A DNA stretch of 6,873 bases. It comes from Sulfurimonas sp. (GTDB lineage Bacteria; Campylobacterota; Campylobacteria; Campylobacterales; Sulfurimonadaceae). The notes under the pieces were generated by a model. That model made no database searches and was not told the DNA's origin. It saw only the letters and a program-made list of their open reading frames with translations. This document shows, piece after piece, positions 1 to 5,396 of the stretch (its first letter is position 1; each line of letters opens with the position of its first letter). A program made the translations under genes and the position numbers. The stretch covers positions 1-6,873 of the forward strand of contig WFPU01000042.1 of the NCBI GenBank assembly GCA_015487435.1, in the 5' to 3' direction.

Positions 1-1
1 C

Positions 2-301
2 CCCGCAATAGCTCCAATGATTTTAAAATCAATCGCAAGTAAAGCTATGAGTTTAGAAAAAATAATCTCATCAAATTTAACTCAAGATGCTAGACAAAGG
101 GTAATTTCTTATTTATATGAAAATCAAAAGTTACTATCAAAAATCTCTCATAATAAAATCGCAAACAAGTTAAATATAACTGCGGTTACATTTTCTAGAA
201 TTTTAAAAAAACTCAAAGAAGAGGGTGTAGTAACAACTGACAAAAATAATTTAATAAAAGCTAATATAGGATTATTAGAAAAAATACTTCCTGAGAGATA
301 G
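2..301 (+). CDS. Crp/Fnr-family transcriptional regulator, C-terminal part (5' end outside window)
   Basis: This is the C-terminal part of a Crp/Fnr-type regulator. The frame is open to the left edge: codons before the ATG at 17 read P-A-I-A-P with no stop, and that ATG falls inside the dimerisation helix, so it is not the real start. Visible parts are the end of the long dimerisation helix (LEKIISSNLTQDARQRV), then a winged helix-turn-helix. Its first helix is near SHNKIANKLNI and its recognition helix near TAVTFSRILKKLKEEG, followed by the wing and a short tail. The N-terminal sensor domain is missing, so ligand and possible haem or Fe-S residues cannot be judged. A TTAAC-N4-GTTAA palindrome starts 3 bases after the stop and hcp follows, so the protein probably controls hcp in response to NO or nitrosative stress, like Campylobacter NssR or HcpR-type regulators. 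The family call is firm; the specific role is inferred from context. Confidence 0.88.
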   Translation, partial: PAIAPMILKSIASKAMSLEKIISSNLTQDARQRVISYLYENQKLLSKISHNKIANKLNITAVTFSRILKKLKEEGVVTTDKNNLIKANIGLLEKILPER

Positions 302-304
302 CAC

Positions 305-318
305 TTAACACATGTTAA
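305..318 (+). promoter_or_regulatory. Crp/Fnr-type operator, NssR-like palindrome upstream of hcp
   Basis: The sequence TTAACACATGTTAA is a perfect dyad, TTAAC-N4-GTTAA, with the 5-4-5 geometry of Crp/Fnr sites. The same half-sites are known for NssR of Campylobacter jejuni, which controls NO-detoxification genes. It sits between the regulator stop and hcp, with its centre (311.5) 62.5 bases before the hcp start. The obvious reader is the regulator encoded just upstream. Binding is inferred from the sequence. Confidence 0.72.
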
Positions 319-340
319 TGATAGAAAATAATATTTTAAA

Positions 341-346
341 TACACT
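341..346 (+). promoter_or_regulatory. Possible -10 element of the hcp promoter
   Basis: TACACT matches four of six positions of the consensus TATAAT. If transcription starts near 353, this hexamer occupies -12 to -7 and the palindrome at 305-318 is centred at about -41.5. That is the position from which Crp/Fnr proteins activate as class II regulators. No good -35 is present, as expected for an activator-dependent promoter. The AT-rich stretch 329-340 offers competing -10-like hexamers, so the call is tentative. Confidence 0.4.
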
Positions 347-360
347 TCCACAAAAATAAT

Positions 361-365
361 AGGAG
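361..365 (+). promoter_or_regulatory. Ribosome binding site of hcp
   Basis: AGGAG lies 8 bases before the ATG at 374. A second in-frame ATG at 380 would give the MFC start usual in the family but would be 14 bases from this site. The ATG at 374 is therefore preferred. Confidence 0.75.
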
Positions 366-373
366 TATATTAA

Positions 374-1690
374 ATGAGTATGTTTTGTAATCAATGTGAA
401 ATGAGTATGGTAGGTGGATGTGGTAGTGATGGTCAAATAGTAGGGACTTGTGGTAAAGATGAAAATCTATCTAATTTACAAGATACTATGGTTTTTGGTT
501 TAAAAGGTTTATCTGCATATAGAGAGCATTTAAATGAATTAGAACCAGAACAGACTAAGACTGTAGATGATGTTATTAGTGAGACGCTTTACTTTACACT
601 TACAAATGTAAACTTTAATTTTGATGACCATATCAAACAACTTATGAAAGTTGGTTCTGCTGGTGTTGAGGTTATGGATAAACTCTCAAACGCACACACT
701 TCAAAGTTTGGGATTCCAACTCCAGTTGTTGTTCCTCAAAATGAAGTAGAGGGAAAAGCAATTTTAGTAAGTGGACATAATCTTGATATGTTTGAAGAGT
801 TACTAAAAGCTACAGAGGGCAAAGGTATAAATGTTTATACTCACTCTGAAATGCTACCAGCTCATGGTTATCCAGAGCTTAAAAAATACCCTCATCTAAA
901 AGGAAATGTAGGAAAAGCATGGTTTGACCAAGTAAAACTTATGAAAAAATTTAAAGGTACATTTGTTGTAAATACAAACTGTATAGTTCCACCTAGTAAA
1001 AATGCTGATTATGTTGATAGAGTATTTACTTACAAAATTGTAGGTATTGAGGGTGCAACTGAGATAATTGATAATGATTTCACTGAATTAATTGAAAAAA
1101 CACTAAGTTGTGAAGATACAAATATGAATGATGATTTAACACTTACAACAGGTCATCACTATAAAACTATTTTAACTATGGCCCCTCAAATTCTTGAAGC
1201 AATAGAGAGTAAAAAAATCAGTAAATTTTTTGTTATTGCAGGGTGTGATGCGCCTGGAAAAGCAGGAAATTACTTTAGAGAGATGGCTGAAAATTTACCA
1301 AAAGATTGTGTGATTATCACTTCTAGTTGTGGTAAGTTTAGATTTAACGATATTGATTTTGGAAATATTGAGGGGACTGATATTCCACGATATTTAGATT
1401 TAGGGCAGTGTAATGATAGTAATGGTGCAGTTGAAATTGCTAAAGCTTTAAGTGGAGCATTAGATACAGAAATAAATGATCTGCCAATATCTATAGTTCT
1501 TAGCTGGATGGAACAAAAAGCTGTAATTGTTTTACTCTCTTTGTTTAGCCTTGGTATTAAAGATATCTATCTAGGACCAAAATCTCCTGAGTTTATCAGT
1601 GATGATATCTTTAATTTTTTAAGTGATACATTTAATTTAAAATATACAGGAAATGCTTTAGAGGATTTAAAGGATTTATTAGCAAATTAA
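374..1690 (+). CDS. hcp: Hydroxylamine reductase / hybrid-cluster protein (Hcp), short form
   Basis: This is a cytoplasmic iron-sulfur protein carrying one cubane cluster and one hybrid Fe-S-O cluster. Family members reduce hydroxylamine in vitro, and a high-affinity NO reductase / S-nitrosylation role is described in Escherichia coli. All expected hybrid-cluster ligands are visible: H135 (SGHNL), E159 (THSEMLPAHGYP), C203 (NTNC), C291 (AGCDAPG, the persulfide position), C319 (SSCGKFRFN), C346 (GQCND), E380 and K382 (WMEQKA). The N-terminal cluster cysteines are C5, C8, C16 and C26, spaced C-x2-C-x7-C-x9-C; many Hcps have only about five residues in the last gap. At 438 residues it is about 110 shorter than the roughly 550-residue E. 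coli protein. The missing part lies between the first helices and the GKAILVSGH segment, as in class III Hcps. The ATG at 374 is chosen for its AGGAG. A Crp/Fnr operator precedes it, and no NADH oxidoreductase (hcr) follows. Identity is very sure; the physiological substrate is not. Confidence 0.96.
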   Translation: MSMFCNQCEMSMVGGCGSDGQIVGTCGKDENLSNLQDTMVFGLKGLSAYREHLNELEPEQTKTVDDVISETLYFTLTNVNFNFDDHIKQLMKVGSAGVEVMDKLSNAHTSKFGIPTPVVVPQNEVEGKAILVSGHNLDMFEELLKATEGKGINVYTHSEMLPAHGYPELKKYPHLKGNVGKAWFDQVKLMKKFKGTFVVNTNCIVPPSKNADYVDRVFTYKIVGIEGATEIIDNDFTELIEKTLSCEDTNMNDDLTLTTGHHYKTILTMAPQILEAIESKKISKFFVIAGCDAPGKAGNYFREMAENLPKDCVIITSSCGKFRFNDIDFGNIEGTDIPRYLDLGQCNDSNGAVEIAKALSGALDTEINDLPISIVLSWMEQKAVIVLLSLFSLGIKDIYLGPKSPEFISDDIFNFLSDTFNLKYTGNALEDLKDLLAN

Positions 1691-1719
1691 AATATCTTTT
1701 TTAATTTTAAATTTTTGAT

Positions 1720-1769
1720 AAACTAGATTCTAAATGCCCTTAGTGCTTAACGCGGAATCTAGTTTTTGT
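1720..1769 (+). terminator. Palindrome between convergent hcp and exbD: probable terminator from a decayed repeat unit
   Basis: An 11-bp perfect inverted repeat has arms at 1720-1730 and 1755-1765 around a 24-nt loop. The right arm runs into TTTTT on the + strand, so it can end hcp transcription; on the - strand the T-run is poorer. The right half (GTGCTTAACGCGGAATCTAG, from 1743) differs at only two of 20 positions from the palindrome at 5276-5295, so it belongs to the same repeat family. The inner hairpin of the unit has lost its pairing while the outer arms are intact. The region 1691-1719 before it is simple AT-rich spacer. Confidence 0.6.
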
Positions 1770-1777
1770 AGTGGTGA

Positions 1778-2170
1778 CTACTCTTTTGTAACTATATAAA
1801 GTTGTTCATGTTTTAGTCGTTTTAGTATATCCATCACAGTTACAAAATCTTGAAAACGAGATTCTTTATCACTTCTAAGAACAACAGTTTGCTCTTTTGT
1901 AAGTTTAGATAATTTATCTTCGAGCTCTTTAGCGGTTACTTTAACTTTTTCAAAAAATATCTCACCTTTAGCATTTACATAAACTGTTACCTCTTTTGTA
2001 ACATTTTCTTTTTGCGAAGCATTAGCCTCTGGAAGTTCAACAGGGATAACACCTTGTTTTATGAATGTAGCTGTTGTTAAAACCATTACAAGAAGAACAA
2101 GCATAATATCTATAAATGGGATTACATTTATAGAATCAAATCTTTTATAGCTTTTTTTACATTTTGCCAT
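1778..2170 (-). CDS. exbD: ExbD/TolR-family biopolymer transport protein
   Basis: This inner-membrane protein works with ExbB to turn proton flow into mechanical energy, classically for TonB-dependent outer-membrane uptake. The 130 residues show a short cytoplasmic tail rich in lysine, then the family motif INVIPFIDIMLVLLVMVL (14-31). Within it D21 corresponds to the essential membrane aspartate (D25 in E. coli ExbD). A periplasmic domain of about 90 residues with the usual alternating strands follows. The length is slightly below E. coli ExbD (141). AGAGG lies about 10 bases before the ATG, and exbB ends 5 bases upstream. It is the last gene of the pyrC-to-exbD unit; no tonB follows, only the palindrome and convergent hcp. 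TolR is an alternative name, but without tol genes nearby ExbD is the better label. Confidence 0.92.
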   Translation of the reverse strand: MAKCKKSYKRFDSINVIPFIDIMLVLLVMVLTTATFIKQGVIPVELPEANASQKENVTKEVTVYVNAKGEIFFEKVKVTAKELEDKLSKLTKEQTVVLRSDKESRFQDFVTVMDILKRLKHEQLYIVTKE

Positions 2171-2175
2171 GAGTT

Positions 2176-2628
2176 TTAAACCTCTTTTTTATCAGCTGCT
2201 ACATCAAACAGAGTTAAAATTCTTTCAACTTTACGGAGTAAGATTGTATATGCTATAATTGCTGGTATAGCAACGACAAGACCCATCGCTGTTGCTTTAA
2301 GTGCAAGTGCTAAACCAACCATAATTTGTTTAGTATCAACAGCACCAGCGTCCCCCATAGAGTAAAATGTAATCATAATCCCAACAACAGTTCCAAGTAG
2401 CCCAACATAAGGAGCATTTGTTCCAATTGCACTAATTACGCTAATATTATTAGTCAGATCAATATCTAAAGTATCTCTATGGTCATAATCATCTATACGA
2501 ACACTTTTATAAAACATCATTCTTTCAATAAAAAGCCATAAAGTCACTATACTCATTAAAATTAAAATTCCCATAACACCATAATCTAGGGCTTGTTCTG
2601 CATATGCTAAAAAATTATTTGATTCCAT
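2176..2628 (-). CDS. exbB: ExbB/TolQ/MotA-type proton channel protein, short form
   Basis: This inner-membrane subunit forms the proton-conducting ring around the ExbD dimer. Three membrane helices can be seen at about 17-35, 72-92 and 104-130. The conserved APYVGLLGTVVGI stretch carries T80 (E. coli ExbB T148) and ALKATAMGLVVAIPA carries T113 (E. coli T181). The glutamate at E. coli 176 is replaced by L108, with K111 nearby. At 150 residues it has the compact form seen in epsilonproteobacterial ExbBs, lacking the long cytoplasmic loop of the 244-residue E. coli protein. The start is supported by AAGGA (2638-2634) 5 bases before the ATG. This site lies inside the end of the kinase gene, which overlaps exbB by 14 bases, so translational coupling is likely. 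TolQ is possible by similarity, but the pairing with exbD and the short length favour ExbB. Confidence 0.92.
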   Translation of the reverse strand: MESNNFLAYAEQALDYGVMGILILMSIVTLWLFIERMMFYKSVRIDDYDHRDTLDIDLTNNISVISAIGTNAPYVGLLGTVVGIMITFYSMGDAGAVDTKQIMVGLALALKATAMGLVVAIPAIIAYTILLRKVERILTLFDVAADKKEV

Positions 2629-3460
2629 CTATATCCTTAAAGTTTAAAATTATTTTTGTTGTTTGGTTTGGAATAGACTCTATTCTTAGCTTTATGTTTT
2701 GTTTATCACAAAACCTTTTTACTAAGTTTAAACCTATTCCAAACCCTTGTATATCTGTATCTCTTTGATAGTATTTATCAAAAACTTTTACTATCTCACT
2801 CTCATCCATTCCAATTCCATAATCTTGGATGCTAAGGGTATATTTTTTTAAAACTATATCTATTTTATTGCTGTTTGGAGCGTATTTTACACCATTACTA
2901 ACAATATTGTCAATAACTTTACCAAGTCCTATCTGATCACTGTAAATAGTTGTATTATCTATATCTAAATTAAATTTAATATTTGGATAGATTCCAGATA
3001 AAAATTCGATCCTTTGATATATTAGTTTATCTAAAGAAAATTTTTCATTTAAATCAATAAGGGATTGTTTTTTGATTGTATAATCTAGCTCATTATACCG
3101 TTGTTGCAACATATCTGAAGCTGTCTCAATTCTTTTAATTCGTTTTAAAATTTTTTCATCTTGTTGATTTTTTTTCAACATTTGTACATTTGTTTTGATT
3201 GTGCTTATTGGTAAATTTAACTCGTGCAAGGTCTCTTTTGAAAGATTTTGAATATTTTCAATATATTTTTTTAAAGGTTCTATAGCTAAGTTTGATATAA
3301 ATACACCACATAACATGATTAAAGAAAAAATAATTATTAGAAGTAAGTAGATATTTATTGCTTGTGAAAAATAATAAAATATACTGATAAGACCAATTGT
3401 AGTAAAAATATAGAAGATAAATATATTAAAAGATAGATTACGAAACAAGTTTATATCCAA
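2615..3460 (-). CDS. Small membrane sensor histidine kinase (HisKA/HATPase type)
   Basis: This is the sensor kinase partner of the response regulator just upstream. Two hydrophobic helices (about 12-31 and 37-57) are separated by only some five residues, so there is almost no external domain. The phosphorylatable histidine is H79 in LHELNLPI, about 20 residues after the second helix, leaving no room for a HAMP domain. The ATPase domain shows an N-box (DNIVSNGVKYAP, N185 and N189), G1 (DYGIGM, D213), an F-box (VFDKYYQ) and G2 (GFGIGL, 239-244), so it looks catalytically complete. The start is uncertain: the first codon here is TTG (3460) overlapping the regulator by 23 bases, a second TTG lies at 3448, and neither has a strong ribosome binding site. 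The stimulus is unknown; membrane or partner-protein sensing is inferred. The 3' end overlaps exbB. Confidence 0.9.
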   Translation of the reverse strand: MDINLFRNLSFNIFIFYIFTTIGLISIFYYFSQAINIYLLLIIIFSLIMLCGVFISNLAIEPLKKYIENIQNLSKETLHELNLPISTIKTNVQMLKKNQQDEKILKRIKRIETASDMLQQRYNELDYTIKKQSLIDLNEKFSLDKLIYQRIEFLSGIYPNIKFNLDIDNTTIYSDQIGLGKVIDNIVSNGVKYAPNSNKIDIVLKKYTLSIQDYGIGMDESEIVKVFDKYYQRDTDIQGFGIGLNLVKRFCDKQNIKLRIESIPNQTTKIILNFKDIDGIK

Positions 3461-4121
3461 CTGCTCTGATGTTTTCTATCTTTAGTTGTGGAACTAGTTG
3501 TTTAAGTCGACTTACATATACTCTAAGCGCTCCATTACTGCCACCCTCATCTACACTCCAAAGCTCATCAATTATAAGCTCTTTTGGTACAGTAGAATCG
3601 ACATGAGTCATCAGTAAATTTAAAAGTTTGTACTCTTTTACAGATAGGTTTAGTTCTTTATCATCGTAGAGTATTCTTTGGTGGATTGTGTCTAAACAAA
3701 GTTTGCCAACGCAGGTTACTTTTTTCTCATCAACTCTTTTTAGTAATGCTTGTATTCGTAACAATAACTCATCATTATCAAAAGGTTTTTTGATGTAATC
3801 ATCACAGCCACTTGAAAAAGCTTCAAATAGTTTATTTTTTTCTTTATGTGATGTTAAAAAAATTGCAGGGGTGTTATCATCAGCTTCACGAAGTTCTTTT
3901 AGGAGTGTGATTCCATCAATTAGCGGTACATTTATATCAAGGAGATATAAGTCAAATTTTTCTTTAAATGTAAAATCAAGAGCACTTTGTCCATTTGGAA
4001 CATGAGTGACCTCGTAGTCTTCAAGCAGATCGATTAGAGTCTCTCCTAAAAGGAGATCATCTTCAAGAAGTAAAATTTTATTCAACGTCTTGGATAGCCC
4101 AGTTAATAGTTTTTCCAGCAT
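3438..4121 (-). CDS. OmpR/PhoB-type DNA-binding response regulator
   Basis: This is a two-component response regulator. The receiver domain (about 14-128) has the acidic pair D21/D22, phosphoacceptor D62 (LLDINVP), switch threonine T90, aromatic Y109 and lysine K112 (KKPF). The C-terminal winged helix (about 135-227) has the OmpR layout: SVKEYKLLNLLM, recognition helix near GALRVYVSRLKQLV and the closing wing IRAVGYKL. The listed start is the ATG at 4121, which overlaps pyrC by 44 bases and adds 12 residues before the first strand. A TTG at 4085 would give N-K-I-L-L-L-E-D-D, the normal family start, with an 8-base overlap; it may be the real one. Neither has a convincing ribosome binding site, so coupling to pyrC translation is plausible. 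The kinase follows with a 23-base overlap. Family is certain; targets are unknown, exbBD being an obvious but unproven candidate. Confidence 0.94.
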   Translation of the reverse strand: MLEKLLTGLSKTLNKILLLEDDLLLGETLIDLLEDYEVTHVPNGQSALDFTFKEKFDLYLLDINVPLIDGITLLKELREADDNTPAIFLTSHKEKNKLFEAFSSGCDDYIKKPFDNDELLLRIQALLKRVDEKKVTCVGKLCLDTIHQRILYDDKELNLSVKEYKLLNLLMTHVDSTVPKELIIDELWSVDEGGSNGALRVYVSRLKQLVPQLKIENIRAVGYKLVS

Positions 4122-5085
4122 AAAGAGGGACTACACCAGAGTAAGTATCAGGTATTGTAAATTTGCGTTTTTCTAATGTTACCTCTTTAAATTCCGGGCA
4201 GATTCCATAGATGTTTTGAGCGTTGTCGCTTATGAATGTTTGAAGGTTGTCTAATTTGTCATATTGTTCAAAAATTTCACATAAAAGTTGAAGTGCGATT
4301 GGTGCTGTAAATACACCAGCAGCACAACCACAACTCTCTTTTTTATCTTGAGGATGAGGTGCTGAATCTGAACCAAACATAACTTTTGGATGAGCCTCAA
4401 GTGCTATACTCAAAAGTGCATCTAAATCTTCAGGGCGCTTAGCAATTGGTTTACAAAAGTTATGTGGCATCATCATACCCCCTACAACATCATCAAGAGT
4501 TAAAAGTAGATGATGAACAGTTATCGTCGCATAAAGATTATCAAACTTGTCTAACATATCAACAGCCGCTTTAGTAGTGATATGCTCCATAATGATTTTT
4601 AGATTTGGAAATGAAGAAGCAAGTAGTTCATAAATACTCATAAATTCAGCCTCTCTATCCATCACAAAACCATCAGTTTCCCCATGTACACAAAGAGGAA
4701 TTTCAAGTTCACTCATAGCTTCAAGAGTAGGACGCATCTCTTCAATATCAAAAGAACTTACACCACCCTCTGAGTTAGTGGTAATCCCAGCAGGGTAAAG
4801 TTTAATAGCTGTAATCTCTTCAACAACACTCTCTAAAAATGCTCTATCATAGTTTTTATAAAATAGTGTCATGTAAGGTTCAAAGAAGTCATTTGGAACT
4901 GCTGCCATAATACGCTCTTTGTAAGCCTTAACATCTTCAAGTGTAGAAACAGGAGGGACTAGATTTGGCATGATTATAGCCCCACTAAAACTATAAGCAG
5001 TAAGTGGTGCTACATTTTCAAGCATAACTCCATCACGAAGGTGTAGATGCATATCTAAAGGCATTAAAAGTGTATGGGTTTTCAT
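4078..5085 (-). CDS. pyrC: Dihydroorotase, class II (PyrC)
   Basis: This cytoplasmic zinc enzyme cyclises N-carbamoyl-L-aspartate to L-dihydroorotate, the third step of pyrimidine synthesis. The 335-residue length fits class II dihydroorotases (E. coli 348). The binuclear metal site is complete: H13 and H15 (DMHLHLRDG), K95 as the carboxylated lysine (AIKLYPAG), H134 (CVHGE), H168 (MEHITT) and D240 (FGSDSAPHP). R17 and N41 fit the substrate-binding positions. The start has AAGGA (5095-5091) 5 bases before the ATG and a TATAAT about 38 bases upstream, so pyrC heads the unit. Its end is read through into the response regulator gene. There is no evident functional link to the two-component and exbBD genes; linkage may only reflect a shared promoter. 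Confidence 0.96.
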   Translation of the reverse strand: MKTHTLLMPLDMHLHLRDGVMLENVAPLTAYSFSGAIIMPNLVPPVSTLEDVKAYKERIMAAVPNDFFEPYMTLFYKNYDRAFLESVVEEITAIKLYPAGITTNSEGGVSSFDIEEMRPTLEAMSELEIPLCVHGETDGFVMDREAEFMSIYELLASSFPNLKIIMEHITTKAAVDMLDKFDNLYATITVHHLLLTLDDVVGGMMMPHNFCKPIAKRPEDLDALLSIALEAHPKVMFGSDSAPHPQDKKESCGCAAGVFTAPIALQLLCEIFEQYDKLDNLQTFISDNAQNIYGICPEFKEVTLEKRKFTIPDTYSGVVPLYAGKTINWAIQDVE

Positions 5086-5118
5086 CGGTTTCCTTGAAAA
5101 AATGGTAATTAATTTAAT

Positions 5119-5150
5119 GTGTATTATAGCTAAAGTTAGTGATAATACAC
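5119..5150 (-). promoter_or_regulatory. pyrC operon promoter inside a 9-bp inverted repeat
   Basis: On the - strand a perfect TATAAT lies at 5128-5123, placing transcription start near 5116 with a leader of about 30 bases; the -35 is weak, as is common in Campylobacterota. The -10 is part of an inverted repeat: GTGTATTAT at 5119-5127 and ATAATACAC at 5142-5150, separated by 14 bases. The other arm puts GATAAT on the + strand (5141-5146), which could act as a divergent -10, although no gene lies that way. The dyad may be an operator or may just reflect paired -10 elements. Confidence 0.6.
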
Positions 5151-5173
5151 GAATTTATGGATGCAATGGATTT

Positions 5174-5200
5174 TAGATGCTGGAAGAAAATCAGCATCTA
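5174..5200. repeat. 9-bp stem hairpin, possibly a diverged repeat unit
   Basis: TAGATGCTG (5174-5182) and CAGCATCTA (5192-5200) pair perfectly around a 9-nt loop. The right end, CAGCATCTAG, has the same TCTAG border as the 29-nt units further right, but the loop lacks CTTGA and the left border is not CGTCA. It may be a rearranged member of that family. No T-run follows on either strand. Confidence 0.5.
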
Positions 5201-5266
5201 GGGATCAAATTCAAATCACAATATGCTCACATCTCATGGTTCAGAATGATAAAAGTTCAAGTATAT

Positions 5267-5295
5267 AGTTATTCCGTGCTTGACACGGAATCTAG
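5267..5295 (+). repeat. 29-nt palindromic repeat unit, copy 1
   Basis: The stem TTCCGTG / CACGGAA (5272-5278, 5284-5290) encloses the loop CTTGA and ends in TCTAG; one extra A-T pair lengthens the stem to 8 bp. The left border is AGTTA instead of CGTCA, so this copy is slightly worn. Six T bases follow (5296-5301), making it terminator-like on the + strand, although no + strand gene reads into it. The right half closely matches the palindrome after hcp. Confidence 0.75.
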
Positions 5296-5331
5296 TTTTT
5301 TAAGTAATTGAACTCTCTGATTAATTAGAAA

Positions 5332-5360
5332 CTAGACCCTAAATCAAGTTTAGGGTGACG
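5332..5360 (-). repeat. 29-nt palindromic repeat unit, copy 2 (inverted)
   Basis: Read on the - strand it is CGTCA, CCCTAAA, CTTGA, TTTAGGG, TCTAG: borders and loop match the family exactly, while the stem is different in sequence yet perfectly paired. It faces copy 3 head-to-head across 7 bases, so their CGTCA ends can also pair with each other. Confidence 0.8.
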
Positions 5361-5367
5361 CTGGCTC

Positions 5368-5396
5368 CGTCATTCCAAGCTTGACTTGGAATCTAA
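5368..5396 (+). repeat. 29-nt palindromic repeat unit, copy 3
   Basis: It reads CGTCA, TTCCAAG, CTTGA, CTTGGAA, TCTAA: a perfect 7-bp stem (8 with the flanking A-T pair) around the common CTTGA loop. The last base of the right border differs from TCTAG. Together with copy 2 it forms a paired unit resembling the clustered REP-type palindromes of other bacteria. Confidence 0.8.

Noticed and set aside
17..19. ATG as the start of the left-edge regulator
   Set aside because: The frame is open upstream to the window edge and the ATG falls within the dimerisation helix, with no ribosome binding site before it.
148..351. 67-codon open frame on the - strand
   Set aside because: It lies antisense to the end of the Crp/Fnr regulator, has no family features and no ribosome binding site, and overlaps the operator region.
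1778..2628. tolQ-tolR of a Tol-Pal system
   Set aside because: No tolA, tolB or pal is nearby, and the compact 150-residue first protein fits short ExbB better.
5157..5201. 14-codon open frame after the divergent GATAAT
   Set aside because: It is very short, has no ribosome binding site, and runs through a hairpin; nothing supports translation.
5271..5301. Terminator for the HlyD-type gene
   Set aside because: The T-run follows the hairpin only on the + strand, while that gene is on the - strand and ends 134 bases away.
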